A stretch of 64,000 nt of DNA. Source: Geminocystis herdmanii PCC 6308 (GTDB lineage Bacteria > Cyanobacteriota > Cyanobacteriia > Cyanobacteriales > Cyanobacteriaceae). Within the stretch, counting starts at the first letter, position 1, and every line of letters begins with the position of its first letter. Below are positions 1 to 8,942 of the stretch, piece after piece. Position numbers and translations under genes: made by a program. The DNA is taken from contig NZ_CM001775.1 of the NCBI RefSeq assembly GCF_000332235.1, forward strand, positions 2,917,770 through 2,981,769, read 5' to 3'. The notes beneath the pieces were generated by a model that did no database searches, was not told where the DNA came from, and saw only the letters and a list, made by a program, of their open reading frames with translations.

Positions 1-120
1 TGTGAGAAAATTAATCTAAAATTATCAGATTTTAAATGTTTAAATTTAGATAATCACTCATTCCCGACTCAGCTAATTCCCTATCTTTTTGACAATTTTA
101 CTATTCTAAGAAGCTGTTAA
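1..120 (+). CDS. C-terminal tail of an unidentified protein (partial)
   Basis: Frame 1 is open from the first base to a TAA at 118-120, giving 39 residues that end in FTILRSC. The start lies outside the window. The tail overlaps the end of the convergent HNH gene by 15 bases. I do not recognise it; it could equally be a chance open frame, because only 39 codons are visible. Confidence 0.35.
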   Translation, partial: CEKINLKLSDFKCLNLDNHSFPTQLIPYLFDNFTILRSC

Positions 121-1257
121 ATAAATCCAATTATCGTTAAAACCTTGTATTTTTGCTAAGGATATTAAAGGCTCAAACTGACGGTTATAAATATTAGTTA
201 ATAATTCTAAATTTAATAAATCTTCTATGTGACTTACCTTTAAATCTAGCAGATAATTTTCTGTATATTTTAACCATTCTTTTCGAGGTAAATATTGATG
301 AGAAATAGTTAAGCCTTGATGTTGTAATTGAATAAATTTGACTAAATATTGAGAAGATGGTATATTATTTGATTTAGAACTATTAACATTATTCATCGTT
401 GGGATTAAATTCCAAAGTCGATCGTGAGCTACAAATGACCAAGGTAAATAATGATCGATCGAAATGCTATTTTTATCTAAAGTTTGCTGAGAATAAATAC
501 ATTTAATCGGTTGTTTTTCTAGTATAAATTTCCAATAATTAGCTTGGTTAGTTAAAGAGTTTCTTTTCTCAGGGGCAAATAATTTATTAACCAAATTGGG
601 TACATTTTGATTATTTTTTTGCATATATTGTAACCATTCCCAAGCCACCCAACCTTTAATAATGATAAAATTTTGTTTAAAATATTCTACCCATTCTGGA
701 TGTAAAATAATGGCATCAGATTCTCTATAGGTATTAGCATTAAAACGATATAAAGGTTTAAGAATATAAAAATATAGATTAGCTATTTCTGGGGTTTTTT
801 TGACTACTTCATAATTAACATCAAAATCCCGTAATTTTTCTTGTAAAAAAGGGCGTAATAATCGAAAAGGTACATTCTTTTTAAAATCAGCAATAATAGC
901 AGTTAAATTATTTTGACTAATAATTTCTTTCAACGCTATTTTATCGCTACTATTAAATTTTAAAACGGTAGTGTTTACCGTCAAATCAAGGGAGTCTAAC
1001 TTATTAGCAATTCTATCTTGTTTCCCAAAGGATAGGCGAAAAAAGGTATGAGGATACCAAGCATTAGCTAACATTTCTATCATTAATTCTTGAAAACTAA
1101 TTGACTCTGAATTATCAAATAATCTCTGGGATAAAATATCTAAAATGGAGTAAAAAAAGAGATATTTATAAGAATTAGTGGTTGCTTGAAATAATCGAGA
1201 TAATGCCCATATATTTAGATGGTTAGATTCTGGTAAAATTTGAGAATTAATATTCAT
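106..1257 (-). CDS. HNH endonuclease domain protein
   Basis: A 383-residue protein with an HNH nuclease signature in the second half: CIYSQQTL, then SIDHYLPWSFVAHDRLWNLIP (D-H at the metal site), then the NNVNSSKSNNIPS stretch that supplies the later N residue. Related HNH proteins with the DHxLPWSF motif occur in defence islands and beside restriction systems. The N-terminal ~240 residues are not recognised and probably bind DNA or a partner. No signal peptide or membrane segment is seen. It sits at the edge of an accessory region with a toxin-antitoxin pair and a large ATPase, so an anti-phage role is plausible but inferred. The domain call is firm; the biological role is not. Confidence 0.75.
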   Translation of the reverse strand: MNINSQILPESNHLNIWALSRLFQATTNSYKYLFFYSILDILSQRLFDNSESISFQELMIEMLANAWYPHTFFRLSFGKQDRIANKLDSLDLTVNTTVLKFNSSDKIALKEIISQNNLTAIIADFKKNVPFRLLRPFLQEKLRDFDVNYEVVKKTPEIANLYFYILKPLYRFNANTYRESDAIILHPEWVEYFKQNFIIIKGWVAWEWLQYMQKNNQNVPNLVNKLFAPEKRNSLTNQANYWKFILEKQPIKCIYSQQTLDKNSISIDHYLPWSFVAHDRLWNLIPTMNNVNSSKSNNIPSSQYLVKFIQLQHQGLTISHQYLPRKEWLKYTENYLLDLKVSHIEDLLNLELLTNIYNRQFEPLISLAKIQGFNDNWIYLTAS

Positions 1258-1296
1258 ATTTGTTCAATTTATTAAGTTTATTGAACATTCTTTTGT

Positions 1297-1327
1297 CGAT
1301 TGGGTTAGCTTCAGCGTAACCCAACAA
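1297..1327. repeat. Dispersed hairpin with GGGTTA / TAACCC arms
   Basis: TTGGGTTA and TAACCCAA arms flank a short loop downstream of the HNH gene's start region. Similar hairpins with GTTGGGTT/AACCCAAC arms occur at about 23586-23620 and 34088-34117, and an incomplete one near 3376. This is a dispersed intergenic palindrome family. Confidence 0.55.
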
Positions 1328-1363
1328 TAATTATTGCAAAATACTTATTAATTAAATACTTTA

Positions 1364-2125
1364 TTAAGCCATCGCATCTTGTAATTTAGGATCACTATAC
1401 CAACTATAAGCACCAGTAGTAACAGGAATAATATTAACTTCTTTTCGTACTTCATCTAAAGGATGTTCAAAATATTCCTCCCATTTAATAGGAAATAAAG
1501 GTTTTGCAGACTCCCCCATTTCTAAACCTTGAGATATTAACTTAAATTTATAACCTAAAGTTTTAATTTGATCTTCTGGTAAAGATGTTTCAGATACTAA
1601 TTTATCAGAAGCAAAAAAGCTAATTAATAAAGATAATAAATCAATAAACAAAAAACCGGGAAAACGACTTTGAGCAACCGTTACTGAAATTACTCCTAAT
1701 TCCCCAAAATTATTAAGACTAAATCCTGTTAAAATATGATGAATATCGTGGGTTTTAAAGACTCGAAAATTTACATATTCTTCATCGTTCATTTCAGGTT
1801 TTGCTGGAGGATAAAATTGAGGATCATAACCCATTGTACTCATTACTTTACCATAAGTCCAACCAAGAGAATGTTTCGGCATCGCTAACATTGCATCTAA
1901 ATCGTATGCTAAACCAATATATTTCTCCTTAACTATTTCTGCTGAATTGGAATCACTCATTACCGCCCTAACACACAATTCCATCGGTTTTGTGCCTAAA
2001 AATCGATGACTTACTTTAAACGCACTACTTACATCTTGCACTGCACCTCCAGCAATTTTCACTAAATCAGCAAACTTCGCTAAATTTTCAGGGGATGTTA
2101 TCTCGTTGATATAGTTAAAAGACAT
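1364..2125 (-). CDS. Coq4-family protein
   Basis: A 253-residue protein with the Coq4 metal-binding signature HDxxH-x11-E, visible as HDIHHILTGF followed by SLNNFGE. In eukaryotes Coq4 takes part in ubiquinone biosynthesis. Cyanobacteria make plastoquinone, and the role of bacterial Coq4-like proteins is less clear, so a quinone or lipid-associated function is inference. A hydrophobic stretch (FPGFLFIDLLSLLISFF) follows the motif, consistent with membrane contact. It is transcribed alone, with no obvious operon partner. The family call rests on the complete motif and typical length. Confidence 0.75.
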   Translation of the reverse strand: MSFNYINEITSPENLAKFADLVKIAGGAVQDVSSAFKVSHRFLGTKPMELCVRAVMSDSNSAEIVKEKYIGLAYDLDAMLAMPKHSLGWTYGKVMSTMGYDPQFYPPAKPEMNDEEYVNFRVFKTHDIHHILTGFSLNNFGELGVISVTVAQSRFPGFLFIDLLSLLISFFASDKLVSETSLPEDQIKTLGYKFKLISQGLEMGESAKPLFPIKWEEYFEHPLDEVRKEVNIIPVTTGAYSWYSDPKLQDAMA

Positions 2126-2326
2126 AATTTCAACTTTGTAAATTATTAATAAAATTTTAGCAATTTATCTAGCTCAACAAATGTTAAGATTTGTATGATT
2201 ATCTCTCGCAAAGGCGCAAAGAAAACAGAGAACATAAAGCATTACAATTGGCTATAATTTATTCAATATAGTTCGATCAAGATATAATTAATCTAAAATT
2301 TAATTAATTAAAATTATTAAAAAAAT

Positions 2327-2665
2327 ATGACTATAATATCAATAAAAAATAAGCATTTAGAGCTTATTATAACAACCCTAAAAGATGAGTTTACTAACAT
2401 CTATAAACAAAGATTAGCACAGTTAATATTATTTGGTTCACAAGCGAGAGGAGATGCCAGAGAATATTCTGATATTGATATATTAGTGGTTTTAAAAGGA
2501 GATGTAAATTGTGTTGAAGAAATAAAAAATAATAGTGATTTTATCAGCAGTTTATGTCTTGAATATGATGCAGTAGTTAACTGCTTTTATGTTTCAGAAA
2601 ATAGGTTAAATAATGAGGATAATTTATTTATTAAAAATGTTAAACAAGATGGAATATTATTATGA
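2327..2665 (+). CDS. mntA: MNT-type nucleotidyltransferase antitoxin
   Basis: A 112-residue minimal nucleotidyltransferase. The active-site pattern is present: GSQARG, then SDIDILVV, giving the GS-x10-DxD motif of the polymerase beta superfamily. In MNT/HEPN modules this protein neutralises its HEPN partner, in studied cases by AMPylation. Its stop codon overlaps the start of the HEPN gene (ATGA at 2662-2665), so the two are translationally coupled. The gene is very AT-rich, like the rest of the accessory region. Confidence 0.88.
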   Translation: MTIISIKNKHLELIITTLKDEFTNIYKQRLAQLILFGSQARGDAREYSDIDILVVLKGDVNCVEEIKNNSDFISSLCLEYDAVVNCFYVSENRLNNEDNLFIKNVKQDGILL

Positions 2666-3051
2666 ATATAAAAATAAAAAAGTTACTTATAAAAGCTGAA
2701 CAAAGTCTCAATGCTTCTGAATATTTACTGAGAGGAGAATATATTGATTTTGCCGTAGCTAGGGCTTATTATGCTATGTTTTATCTAGCAGAGGCATTTT
2801 TAACAACTAAAAATATGGCTTTTTCTAAACATTCGGCGGTAATTTCTGCTTTTGGAAAAGAATTTGCAAAAACACAAATTATTCCTCCTAAATATCACAA
2901 ATATTTAAAAGAAGCACAAGATTTACGATTAGTAGGAGATTATGATGAGATAGATATGATTTCAAAAGAAGAAGCACAAATTCAAATTAATCGTGCAAGA
3001 GAATTTCTTGAGTTTTCTCAACAAGAATTAAATCATTTTTGTCAGGAATAA
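2662..3051 (+). CDS. hepT: HEPN-domain toxin (UPF0332-like)
   Basis: A 129-residue, mostly helical protein of the HEPN class that pairs with MNT nucleotidyltransferases. The family landmarks are a helix with ARAYYAMFYLAEAFL (about residues 28-42), followed by KHSAVISAFGKEF and a C-terminal helix containing EEAQIQINRAREFLE. I do not see the canonical Rx4-6H RNase motif, as is usual for this UPF0332 branch, so RNase activity cannot be asserted from sequence. The ATGA overlap with the upstream antitoxin gene shows a single toxin-antitoxin operon. Confidence 0.85.
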   Translation: MNIKIKKLLIKAEQSLNASEYLLRGEYIDFAVARAYYAMFYLAEAFLTTKNMAFSKHSAVISAFGKEFAKTQIIPPKYHKYLKEAQDLRLVGDYDEIDMISKEEAQIQINRAREFLEFSQQELNHFCQE

Positions 3052-3078
3052 ATCAATTTTATTAAAAAAATTTTCGGT

Positions 3079-3297
3079 TTATTCATCTTCTAATAGTTGT
3101 GCTAATATTTCGGGAGTTAAACCATTAGCTTTTGCTTCCTCTCTAATTTGAGTTACTATTTCTTCAAAGCTATCAGGTTTTAATAATTGTTTTAAAACTA
3201 AATTACAAATTTGGATTGCATTTTCTTGTTTAGTCGCATCTGCTTGTTGATAGGCTTTAGCTATTTCTGAGTCAACTTTAATTGTTATGGTTTCCAT
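3079..3297 (-). CDS. Small hypothetical protein, possibly antitoxin-like
   Basis: A 72-residue protein. An AAGGAG ribosome-binding site lies 6 bases from the second of two consecutive ATG codons, which favours the start at 3297. It begins METITIKVDSEIAKAYQQA and ends in an acidic ILAQLLEDE tail. The short beta strand followed by helices resembles small cyanobacterial antitoxins, but no toxin partner is adjacent; the neighbours are a convergent HEPN gene and the large ATPase. Function is unknown. Confidence 0.6.
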   Translation of the reverse strand: METITIKVDSEIAKAYQQADATKQENAIQICNLVLKQLLKPDSFEEIVTQIREEAKANGLTPEILAQLLEDE

Positions 3298-3410
3298 CAT
3301 TAACTCCTTGATATACTCATTTATTTTGATTATATCTTAAGAAAATTTCTTTCAATTTAGCAAAAAACGAGAATTAGTTGGATTACGAGTTACGCTAACC
3401 CAACCTAGGA

Positions 3411-6400
3411 TTAGTTTAGGATTCTTTCGGTGAGTTTCGCTAATACTGCTTCTCTGAGTTTTCGATCGAGCGGTAATCGTGCTAAGATTTCATCAACTAA
3501 TTTATCTGCCTCTTTTTCTTTCGTTTCATCTATCCATACCATCCTTAAAGTTTCCTCCCCGTCATCACGGGTGACACTAATTCTTCTCGCAGTTACCCCT
3601 TCTTGAATACCTTGAGTGTTAACTTCTGTTTGGATAGCCTCTAAATTCTCGAATTTGCGCACTATATCCGCTAATTTTACCTCAAATGCGATCGAATCCT
3701 CATCATTCCAAGACTCCGCAGGTTTATCCGCAATCACCATCACAACCGCCGATAACCATTGACTATCACTTTGAGAATCATCAATCACCGCTTGAGTAAA
3801 ACGTTTCAAACTGCGCTCAACACATTTATCCTTGAGATTATAACCCCGAATACGCAAATTTGCCCTTAACTTATCCCCTTGATTATCTACCCCAAAGGCA
3901 CTATTTAACAAGGATTGACAGCGAGTTAATAAATTATCGTAGGCTTGATTAATTTCCCGTAACCCCTTAATTAACTCCGTTTTAAAAATTTTTGTTACTT
4001 CCACACTGGGGGGAGAGTCGAGGGTAATGGCAGATAAACCACAGGCAAGGGGTAAAGCCTTGAAAAGTAACTCGTCTGGCTCAACAGTTTGCTGTAAAGA
4101 GTGTAAAATCTGAAGGGCAGTCTTACTTAAATTTTTCGTTTGTTGAGTATAACGAGGTAACTTCTTGACAAACTGATAGAGAGGAGTAACGACACTTAAA
4201 AGGGTTGCGTTTCTCACTTGCAAATTATCTTTACCCTTTGCTTTACTTAAAATCGCCTCTAATTCTTTGAAGATTTCTCCCCTTAAACCTTCGATAGCAA
4301 AATATTTTACTCCATATCGATCGGGATTTTTTACTAATAACTCAAAATGTTCTTCCCCTAAAACTGGTATAAAAGTACCATCTTGATAAACTCCTACTTC
4401 TTCTCGGTAATATAACAACACGGAGGCAAGAATAACGGGAATAATTCCCTCTTTCACTCCATAGGGAGGCATTGACAATAGTTGATATAACTTATTAATA
4501 CTTTGGGGTTTGTCGGTAGCTGATAAACAAAAATGTTCGATCGAACTCCAAACATCAGTTATATTAGGATTATCCCTACTAATAGGCGGATAAAAACCCC
4601 ATTCTTCCAGACTTTCTTCCTTAATTTTAGTAGTGTTTCTGTCGGGGGGGGTAATCAAGATACGTTCAAAAGTCTTATTTTCGGGATTAAGGGAAGATTC
4701 TCCGACTAAGGGAGAATTAAGAGAAGATACCTCTTGGCTATTGTCACCAGTATCTTTTATTCCCTGACTCAGAATATTAACCTGTTGCCTATTGCCTGTT
4801 GCCTGTTGCCTTTCATCACCATTATCTTTTATTCCTTCACTGAGTATATTAACCTGTTGCCTATTGCCTATTGCCTGTTGCCTCCCCTCACCAATATCTT
4901 TTATTCCCTCGCCAATAATACGATGAATCCCCGTTTCTTGCAAAAGGGAAAAATACATAGTAACTTCTGGTCCATAACCCGTTAAACCCAACTTAGGTAG
5001 GGTAGAATTATTTATCATGGCAGAGATTAACTGTCGTCTTGCCATCATCCCTTGGGCGGTTAAATTACGGCGATTTATTAACTCATTCCACAAAATCGGG
5101 CTTTTAGGATATACTTGCTCACAAATACTCGATAATTTAGAGTTTAACTGACTAATACTAGAGATACTAACTAACTCCCCTTGAATCCAACATTGATTAT
5201 TTTCTTCACTAACATCAAACACCGTAGCTAAAGTTTCATCTAAAAATCTTTCTGCTTCGGCGAGACGATAACGCACTTCTTTTCTAGCAACTCCATCAGC
5301 CTGTAATTCTTTTGCCGTTTTATCTAACCAATTCAAAGCCGAAAATTCTCTCCCTCGTAATCGTAAAATTTGTAAGTTATTAGCGGTGATGATAATAAGC
5401 GGTAATCCATCAACGGTAGATGAAGGAAAAGAGGAGGGGATTTCTTCTTCTAACCAATAACCTAAGTAACCATCGGCGGTATCACTATGGCATTTTAACT
5501 TGTCTAAATCTGATGAGGAGTCGAGATAATGTCTTTCAAAGTAACGTAAAGTACCTGTTTGATAACTATGTCTTTGAGCTATGATGGATTTTAATGGGCG
5601 TAGTGTTGACAGTTTTTTCACTAAAGTCTCTACATCCTGATAAGATTCTAACTCTCGATCGACATTAAAATCCGAACCTTGCCAAATTCTTAATTCATCT
5701 AATTGACGGCGATGGGTAATTATCCCCCCTTTCAATAAACCATCTATTTTTTTGTGCCAGTGGTTAACTTCTTCCTCTTGGGGTAAATCACATAAGCCAT
5801 AAGCCACCAGTTGACGAGTTGCTTTTGTTATCCCCGTAATCGTCACCAAGTTGAGGATACCAATTACTTTTAATACCCGTAAACTATCCTCATCCAAACT
5901 TTTACTATCAGTGATTAAGTCGTGAATTTCTATCCATCTTTGCAAATTCGGGCGCGAAGTTAACCCCATTCCCGCCGATTCAATAAAATAATCATAGACT
6001 CGATCGAGTTTTAATGTAGGTAAGTTATACTTAACAAAATCAGAATTTGATTGTTTCAAAAACTCCTGTTGCCTATTGCCTTTTGCTTGTTGCCTACCTT
6101 CACCAGTATCTTTTATTTCTTCACTGAGTATATTAACCTGTTGCCTATTGCCTATTGCCTGTTGCCTACCTTCATCAGTATCTTTTATTTCTTCACTGAA
6201 TATAACCGTTTCTGTGAGAAAATTTTTTAAGGAAAAAGGCTCGTCAGATGTGATAAAAGTAAATAAGGTTCGATCGTTTTGAGCATAACGCATACACAGA
6301 GTTGGTAAAACCAAAGCCGTCAGAGGATGCAGAGGGTAAATTTTTTCTAAGATTGACTCGTCAATTTTTTCTACCGATAAAGTCTGATGAAGACTATCAA

Positions 6401-7400
6401 ACCATTGTTGACTATAATCTACAATCCACTCATAATTAAAAAGGTTATAACTTGAGTCTTGAAAAAATCCCTCTTGCCTTTTGCCTTTTGCCTCTTGCCT
6501 ATCTCCCTCAGTATCTTTTATTTCCAGACTATGATGATTAATTGCTTCTCCCATTAACCGCATCATTTGCGATACCGATTCAGTAAAAGGAATATCCTCA
6601 AATCTACCTTGAATTTTTGCCCATTCGTTGCGTTGCACTTTTGCCAATCTTTGCCCATACTCAGTAAAGGCTTGATGCAGAATGCCTAAAATATAGACTC
6701 GATTGCCGTTAATTGACTCTAATTCTGCTAATTGTTGTAATAAGTATAAATCCTCCGCACCTTGATTATAAACAGCATATTCTAAATTTTTTCCCAACTC
6801 ATCAATAATAAAAATTAAGTCTGTTTTACCTTGAATAATTATCTCTTTTATTAAGGTAATAATGGCACTATTATTAACAGTTTTTCCTACTTTTATTAAT
6901 TCATTAAAACTCTCTAATTGTCCTTTAAATAGAGCTTTATTTTTTAGCTGAAAACTATCTAATCCTAGCAATAAAGCCCTTATAATCGTACTAATAATAG
7001 GCTCTCTTTGACTAACAGCGATCGACCTAAATAAACCTTGTTTTGGTAAATTATTTATTAATTTTTGATACTCTTTATTTAACTCATTTTCTTCTCTTAA
7101 AATAGGCTTAATAATCTCAAAAGCTGATGAATAAATTTTACTATTTTGAGGCGCTAATAAACAACTTAAATAATGACAAAAAGCAGATTTTCCAGTACCA
7201 TAAACCCCTGTTAAAGTCCAACAATTGCTATTATTTTCTCTCGTCAAACCTCGCAAAACCCTCCCTAAAACATCAATGGCTTTATCCGTTAAAATATAAC
7301 CATCTAAGGCGGTAATATCATCAAAATCTCTCTCTAAGTTGATCGATCGATTGTAACGTCTTTCTAGGGTAAAATAATTAGCTAATGTAGAATTAATCAT
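3411..7400 (-). CDS. Large P-loop ATPase (1329 aa) of a putative defence system
   Basis: Near the N terminus are a Walker A motif (GVYGTGKS, residues 65-72) and a Walker B motif followed by acid (LIFIIDE, about 195-201). The rest is a long multi-domain region that I cannot assign. Large ATPases of this general layout (like BREX BrxC/PglY or phosphorothioation-linked ATPases) occur in defence systems, and a DUF4007 gene lies 1.5 kb upstream on the same strand; no other subunits are seen, so a defence role is inference. Unusually, the reading frame is interrupted in three places (about residues 290-310, 400-445 and 830-890) by copies of an intergenic-type heptad repeat encoding units such as GRQQAIGNRQQ. 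All copies keep the frame. The gene appears intact. Confidence 0.65.
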   Translation of the reverse strand: MINSTLANYFTLERRYNRSINLERDFDDITALDGYILTDKAIDVLGRVLRGLTRENNSNCWTLTGVYGTGKSAFCHYLSCLLAPQNSKIYSSAFEIIKPILREENELNKEYQKLINNLPKQGLFRSIAVSQREPIISTIIRALLLGLDSFQLKNKALFKGQLESFNELIKVGKTVNNSAIITLIKEIIIQGKTDLIFIIDELGKNLEYAVYNQGAEDLYLLQQLAELESINGNRVYILGILHQAFTEYGQRLAKVQRNEWAKIQGRFEDIPFTESVSQMMRLMGEAINHHSLEIKDTEGDRQEAKGKRQEGFFQDSSYNLFNYEWIVDYSQQWFDSLHQTLSVEKIDESILEKIYPLHPLTALVLPTLCMRYAQNDRTLFTFITSDEPFSLKNFLTETVIFSEEIKDTDEGRQQAIGNRQQVNILSEEIKDTGEGRQQAKGNRQQEFLKQSNSDFVKYNLPTLKLDRVYDYFIESAGMGLTSRPNLQRWIEIHDLITDSKSLDEDSLRVLKVIGILNLVTITGITKATRQLVAYGLCDLPQEEEVNHWHKKIDGLLKGGIITHRRQLDELRIWQGSDFNVDRELESYQDVETLVKKLSTLRPLKSIIAQRHSYQTGTLRYFERHYLDSSSDLDKLKCHSDTADGYLGYWLEEEIPSSFPSSTVDGLPLIIITANNLQILRLRGREFSALNWLDKTAKELQADGVARKEVRYRLAEAERFLDETLATVFDVSEENNQCWIQGELVSISSISQLNSKLSSICEQVYPKSPILWNELINRRNLTAQGMMARRQLISAMINNSTLPKLGLTGYGPEVTMYFSLLQETGIHRIIGEGIKDIGEGRQQAIGNRQQVNILSEGIKDNGDERQQATGNRQQVNILSQGIKDTGDNSQEVSSLNSPLVGESSLNPENKTFERILITPPDRNTTKIKEESLEEWGFYPPISRDNPNITDVWSSIEHFCLSATDKPQSINKLYQLLSMPPYGVKEGIIPVILASVLLYYREEVGVYQDGTFIPVLGEEHFELLVKNPDRYGVKYFAIEGLRGEIFKELEAILSKAKGKDNLQVRNATLLSVVTPLYQFVKKLPRYTQQTKNLSKTALQILHSLQQTVEPDELLFKALPLACGLSAITLDSPPSVEVTKIFKTELIKGLREINQAYDNLLTRCQSLLNSAFGVDNQGDKLRANLRIRGYNLKDKCVERSLKRFTQAVIDDSQSDSQWLSAVVMVIADKPAESWNDEDSIAFEVKLADIVRKFENLEAIQTEVNTQGIQEGVTARRISVTRDDGEETLRMVWIDETKEKEADKLVDEILARLPLDRKLREAVLAKLTERILN
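4734..4915. repeat. 72-bp repeat units built on TTGCCTR heptads, in frame in the ATPase gene
   Basis: Consecutive units repeat with a 72-bp period (AACCTGTTGC at 4779 and again at 4851), i.e. 24 codons. Each unit is a run of TTGCCTR heptads plus a linker containing TATCTTTTATTCC. On the minus strand it encodes 24-residue units containing GRQQAIGNRQQVNILS. The same heptads occur outside genes at 9970, 22836 and 33105. Confidence 0.85.
6068..6200. repeat. Second cluster of heptad repeat units inside the ATPase gene
   Basis: Two units with TTGCCTR heptads and the CAGTATCTTTTATTTC linker, in frame within the ATPase gene. The sequence is nearly the same as the cluster at 4734-4915, which implies recent copying or gene conversion between them. 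Confidence 0.85.
6472..6530. repeat. Single heptad repeat unit inside the ATPase gene
   Basis: One unit of TTGCCTY heptads followed by the CAGTATCTTTTATTTC linker, in frame. It encodes GDRQEAKGKRQE. This is the third insertion point in the same gene. Confidence 0.8.
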
Positions 7401-7534
7401 AAAAATTGTGATTTTAACAAAAGTAGGTTAGGTTGAGGCACGAAACCTAACATCATAGACAAAAATAAACACCAGTAGGTGATGTTTTCAATTATAGTAA
7501 ATTTTAGGTTGCACTTCCGTTATGATTATTAATT

Positions 7535-7782
7535 AGGGTCTGCTGAAAAAATCAGAAGGCTATTAAAATCAAAGGTTTAGACAAACTACATTGAAAAAAA
7601 AGTGCGCAGTTTTAAGGATTTTTATTCAAAAATTCGACACTTTTGACCTTATTTTTAATAATATCTCTATATTTTTTTATATTATGCAAAGCCTCAAAAC
7701 CTTGATTTTTCATTCTTTAACCTAATACCTAACACCCTTTCCGATACCTATCCTCATCAAAAAACTTTTTCAGCAACCCCTA
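7535..7782. mobile_element. MITE-like element, ~248 bp, no coding capacity
   Basis: The left end reads AGGGTCTGCTGAAAAA and the right end is the imperfect inverse (TTTTTCAGCAACCCCT). These are terminal inverted repeats of about 16 bp around a non-coding interior. It lies in the 606-bp gap between the ATPase and RTX genes. No transposase is present, so it would be mobilised in trans, if at all. The rest of the gap (7401-7534 and 7783-8006) shows no gene. Confidence 0.65.
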
Positions 7783-8006
7783 TTTACATTAGCGTATTTC
7801 AATTTAGATGCTTCCTAGCTTACTCACATAAAAACTCCTCCTTTAATCATAATTTTTCCTAATAATTGATATTAATGAATATTAATTGACGTTTTATTTT
7901 GCTTAAGTGTATATTTAAATAAATAGATTTAAATCAATAGTTTATATATTATTTATTTACTTAAGTCTATCCTTATAACCTTTTACTAACTCAAAACATT
8001 AAGAAA

Positions 8007-8747
8007 ATGGCCAGCATTGTAGGTAATTCCAGAAACAACTTATTAGAAGGAACGTTAGGAAATGATACGATTTTGGGTTTAGGAGGCAATGATACCTTAG
8101 ATGGTGAAGGTGGCAATGATCTTTTGAACGGTGGTGATGGCAATGATCTCTTAGATGGTGGAAGTGGCAATGATACCCTTATTGGTGGTAATGGCAATGA
8201 TACCTTAGATGGTGAAGGTGGCAATGATCTCTTAAATGGTGGAAGTGGCAATGATCTCTTAGATGGTGGAAGTGGCAATGATACCCTTATTGGTGGCAAT
8301 GGCAACGATACCTTAGATGGTGAAAGTGGCAATGATCTTTTGAATGGCGGTAGTGGCAATGATCTCTTAGATGGTGAAGGTGGCAATGATACCCTCATTG
8401 GTGGTTTAGGGCGTGACAGGTTAGATGGTGGTGCAGGTGCAGACTTTTATCTATATAATTCTCCCAATGAAGGAAGAGATCTTATTGATGATTATTCCGT
8501 AACGAATGACACTTTTCTTTTTCGTCGTAATGGTTTCAATGGAGGCTTATCTTTAGGAACATTGAATGCCAATCAATTTACTTATGGTTCGTCTGCATCT
8601 GATGGGAACGATCGCTTTATTTATAATCGATCGACTGGTGAATTATTCTTTGATATAGATGGAACAGGATCTTCATCTCAGCAACTAATAGCTAAATTAA
8701 TTGACCCAATCGGAGTCTTAAATAGGAATGATATTGTTATCATTTAG
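8007..8747 (+). CDS. RTX-type calcium-binding repeat protein
   Basis: A 246-residue protein with about 13 consecutive nonapeptides of the GGxGNDxLx type from roughly residue 27 to 145, forming the calcium-binding parallel beta-roll of haemolysin-type proteins. The C-terminal ~100 residues (from the ADFYLYN region) resemble the non-repetitive cap seen after such repeats, which serves in type I secretion in known cases. There is no N-terminal signal peptide, in line with type I export. The nucleotide repeats are nearly identical, implying recent tandem expansion. No enzymatic domain is present, so a surface or extracellular structural role is inferred. Confidence 0.88.
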   Translation: MASIVGNSRNNLLEGTLGNDTILGLGGNDTLDGEGGNDLLNGGDGNDLLDGGSGNDTLIGGNGNDTLDGEGGNDLLNGGSGNDLLDGGSGNDTLIGGNGNDTLDGESGNDLLNGGSGNDLLDGEGGNDTLIGGLGRDRLDGGAGADFYLYNSPNEGRDLIDDYSVTNDTFLFRRNGFNGGLSLGTLNANQFTYGSSASDGNDRFIYNRSTGELFFDIDGTGSSSQQLIAKLIDPIGVLNRNDIVII

Positions 8748-8942
8748 TTAGCACAAACATAGTCAATATTTTATTAGAAGTTATGTGAAACAACTATAAT
8801 TTAATATTTAGACATCTCCAAATAATTATTGAAATATGTTTAATAATTGATGATTAAATATAGCATTTTGATAATTTAAATACTTAAATTTATTTAATTT
8901 TTAATTTCTGGAGATGCCTTTTTATTCTACATCAAATTACCG

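Noticed and set aside
4734-6282. Plus-strand frames with LLPIACCLLP repeats inside the ATPase
   Set aside because: They arise only from the reverse complement of the heptad repeats.
7991-8398. Minus-strand frame rich in SLPLPP repeats
   Set aside because: It is the shadow of the RTX nonapeptide repeats on the other strand.
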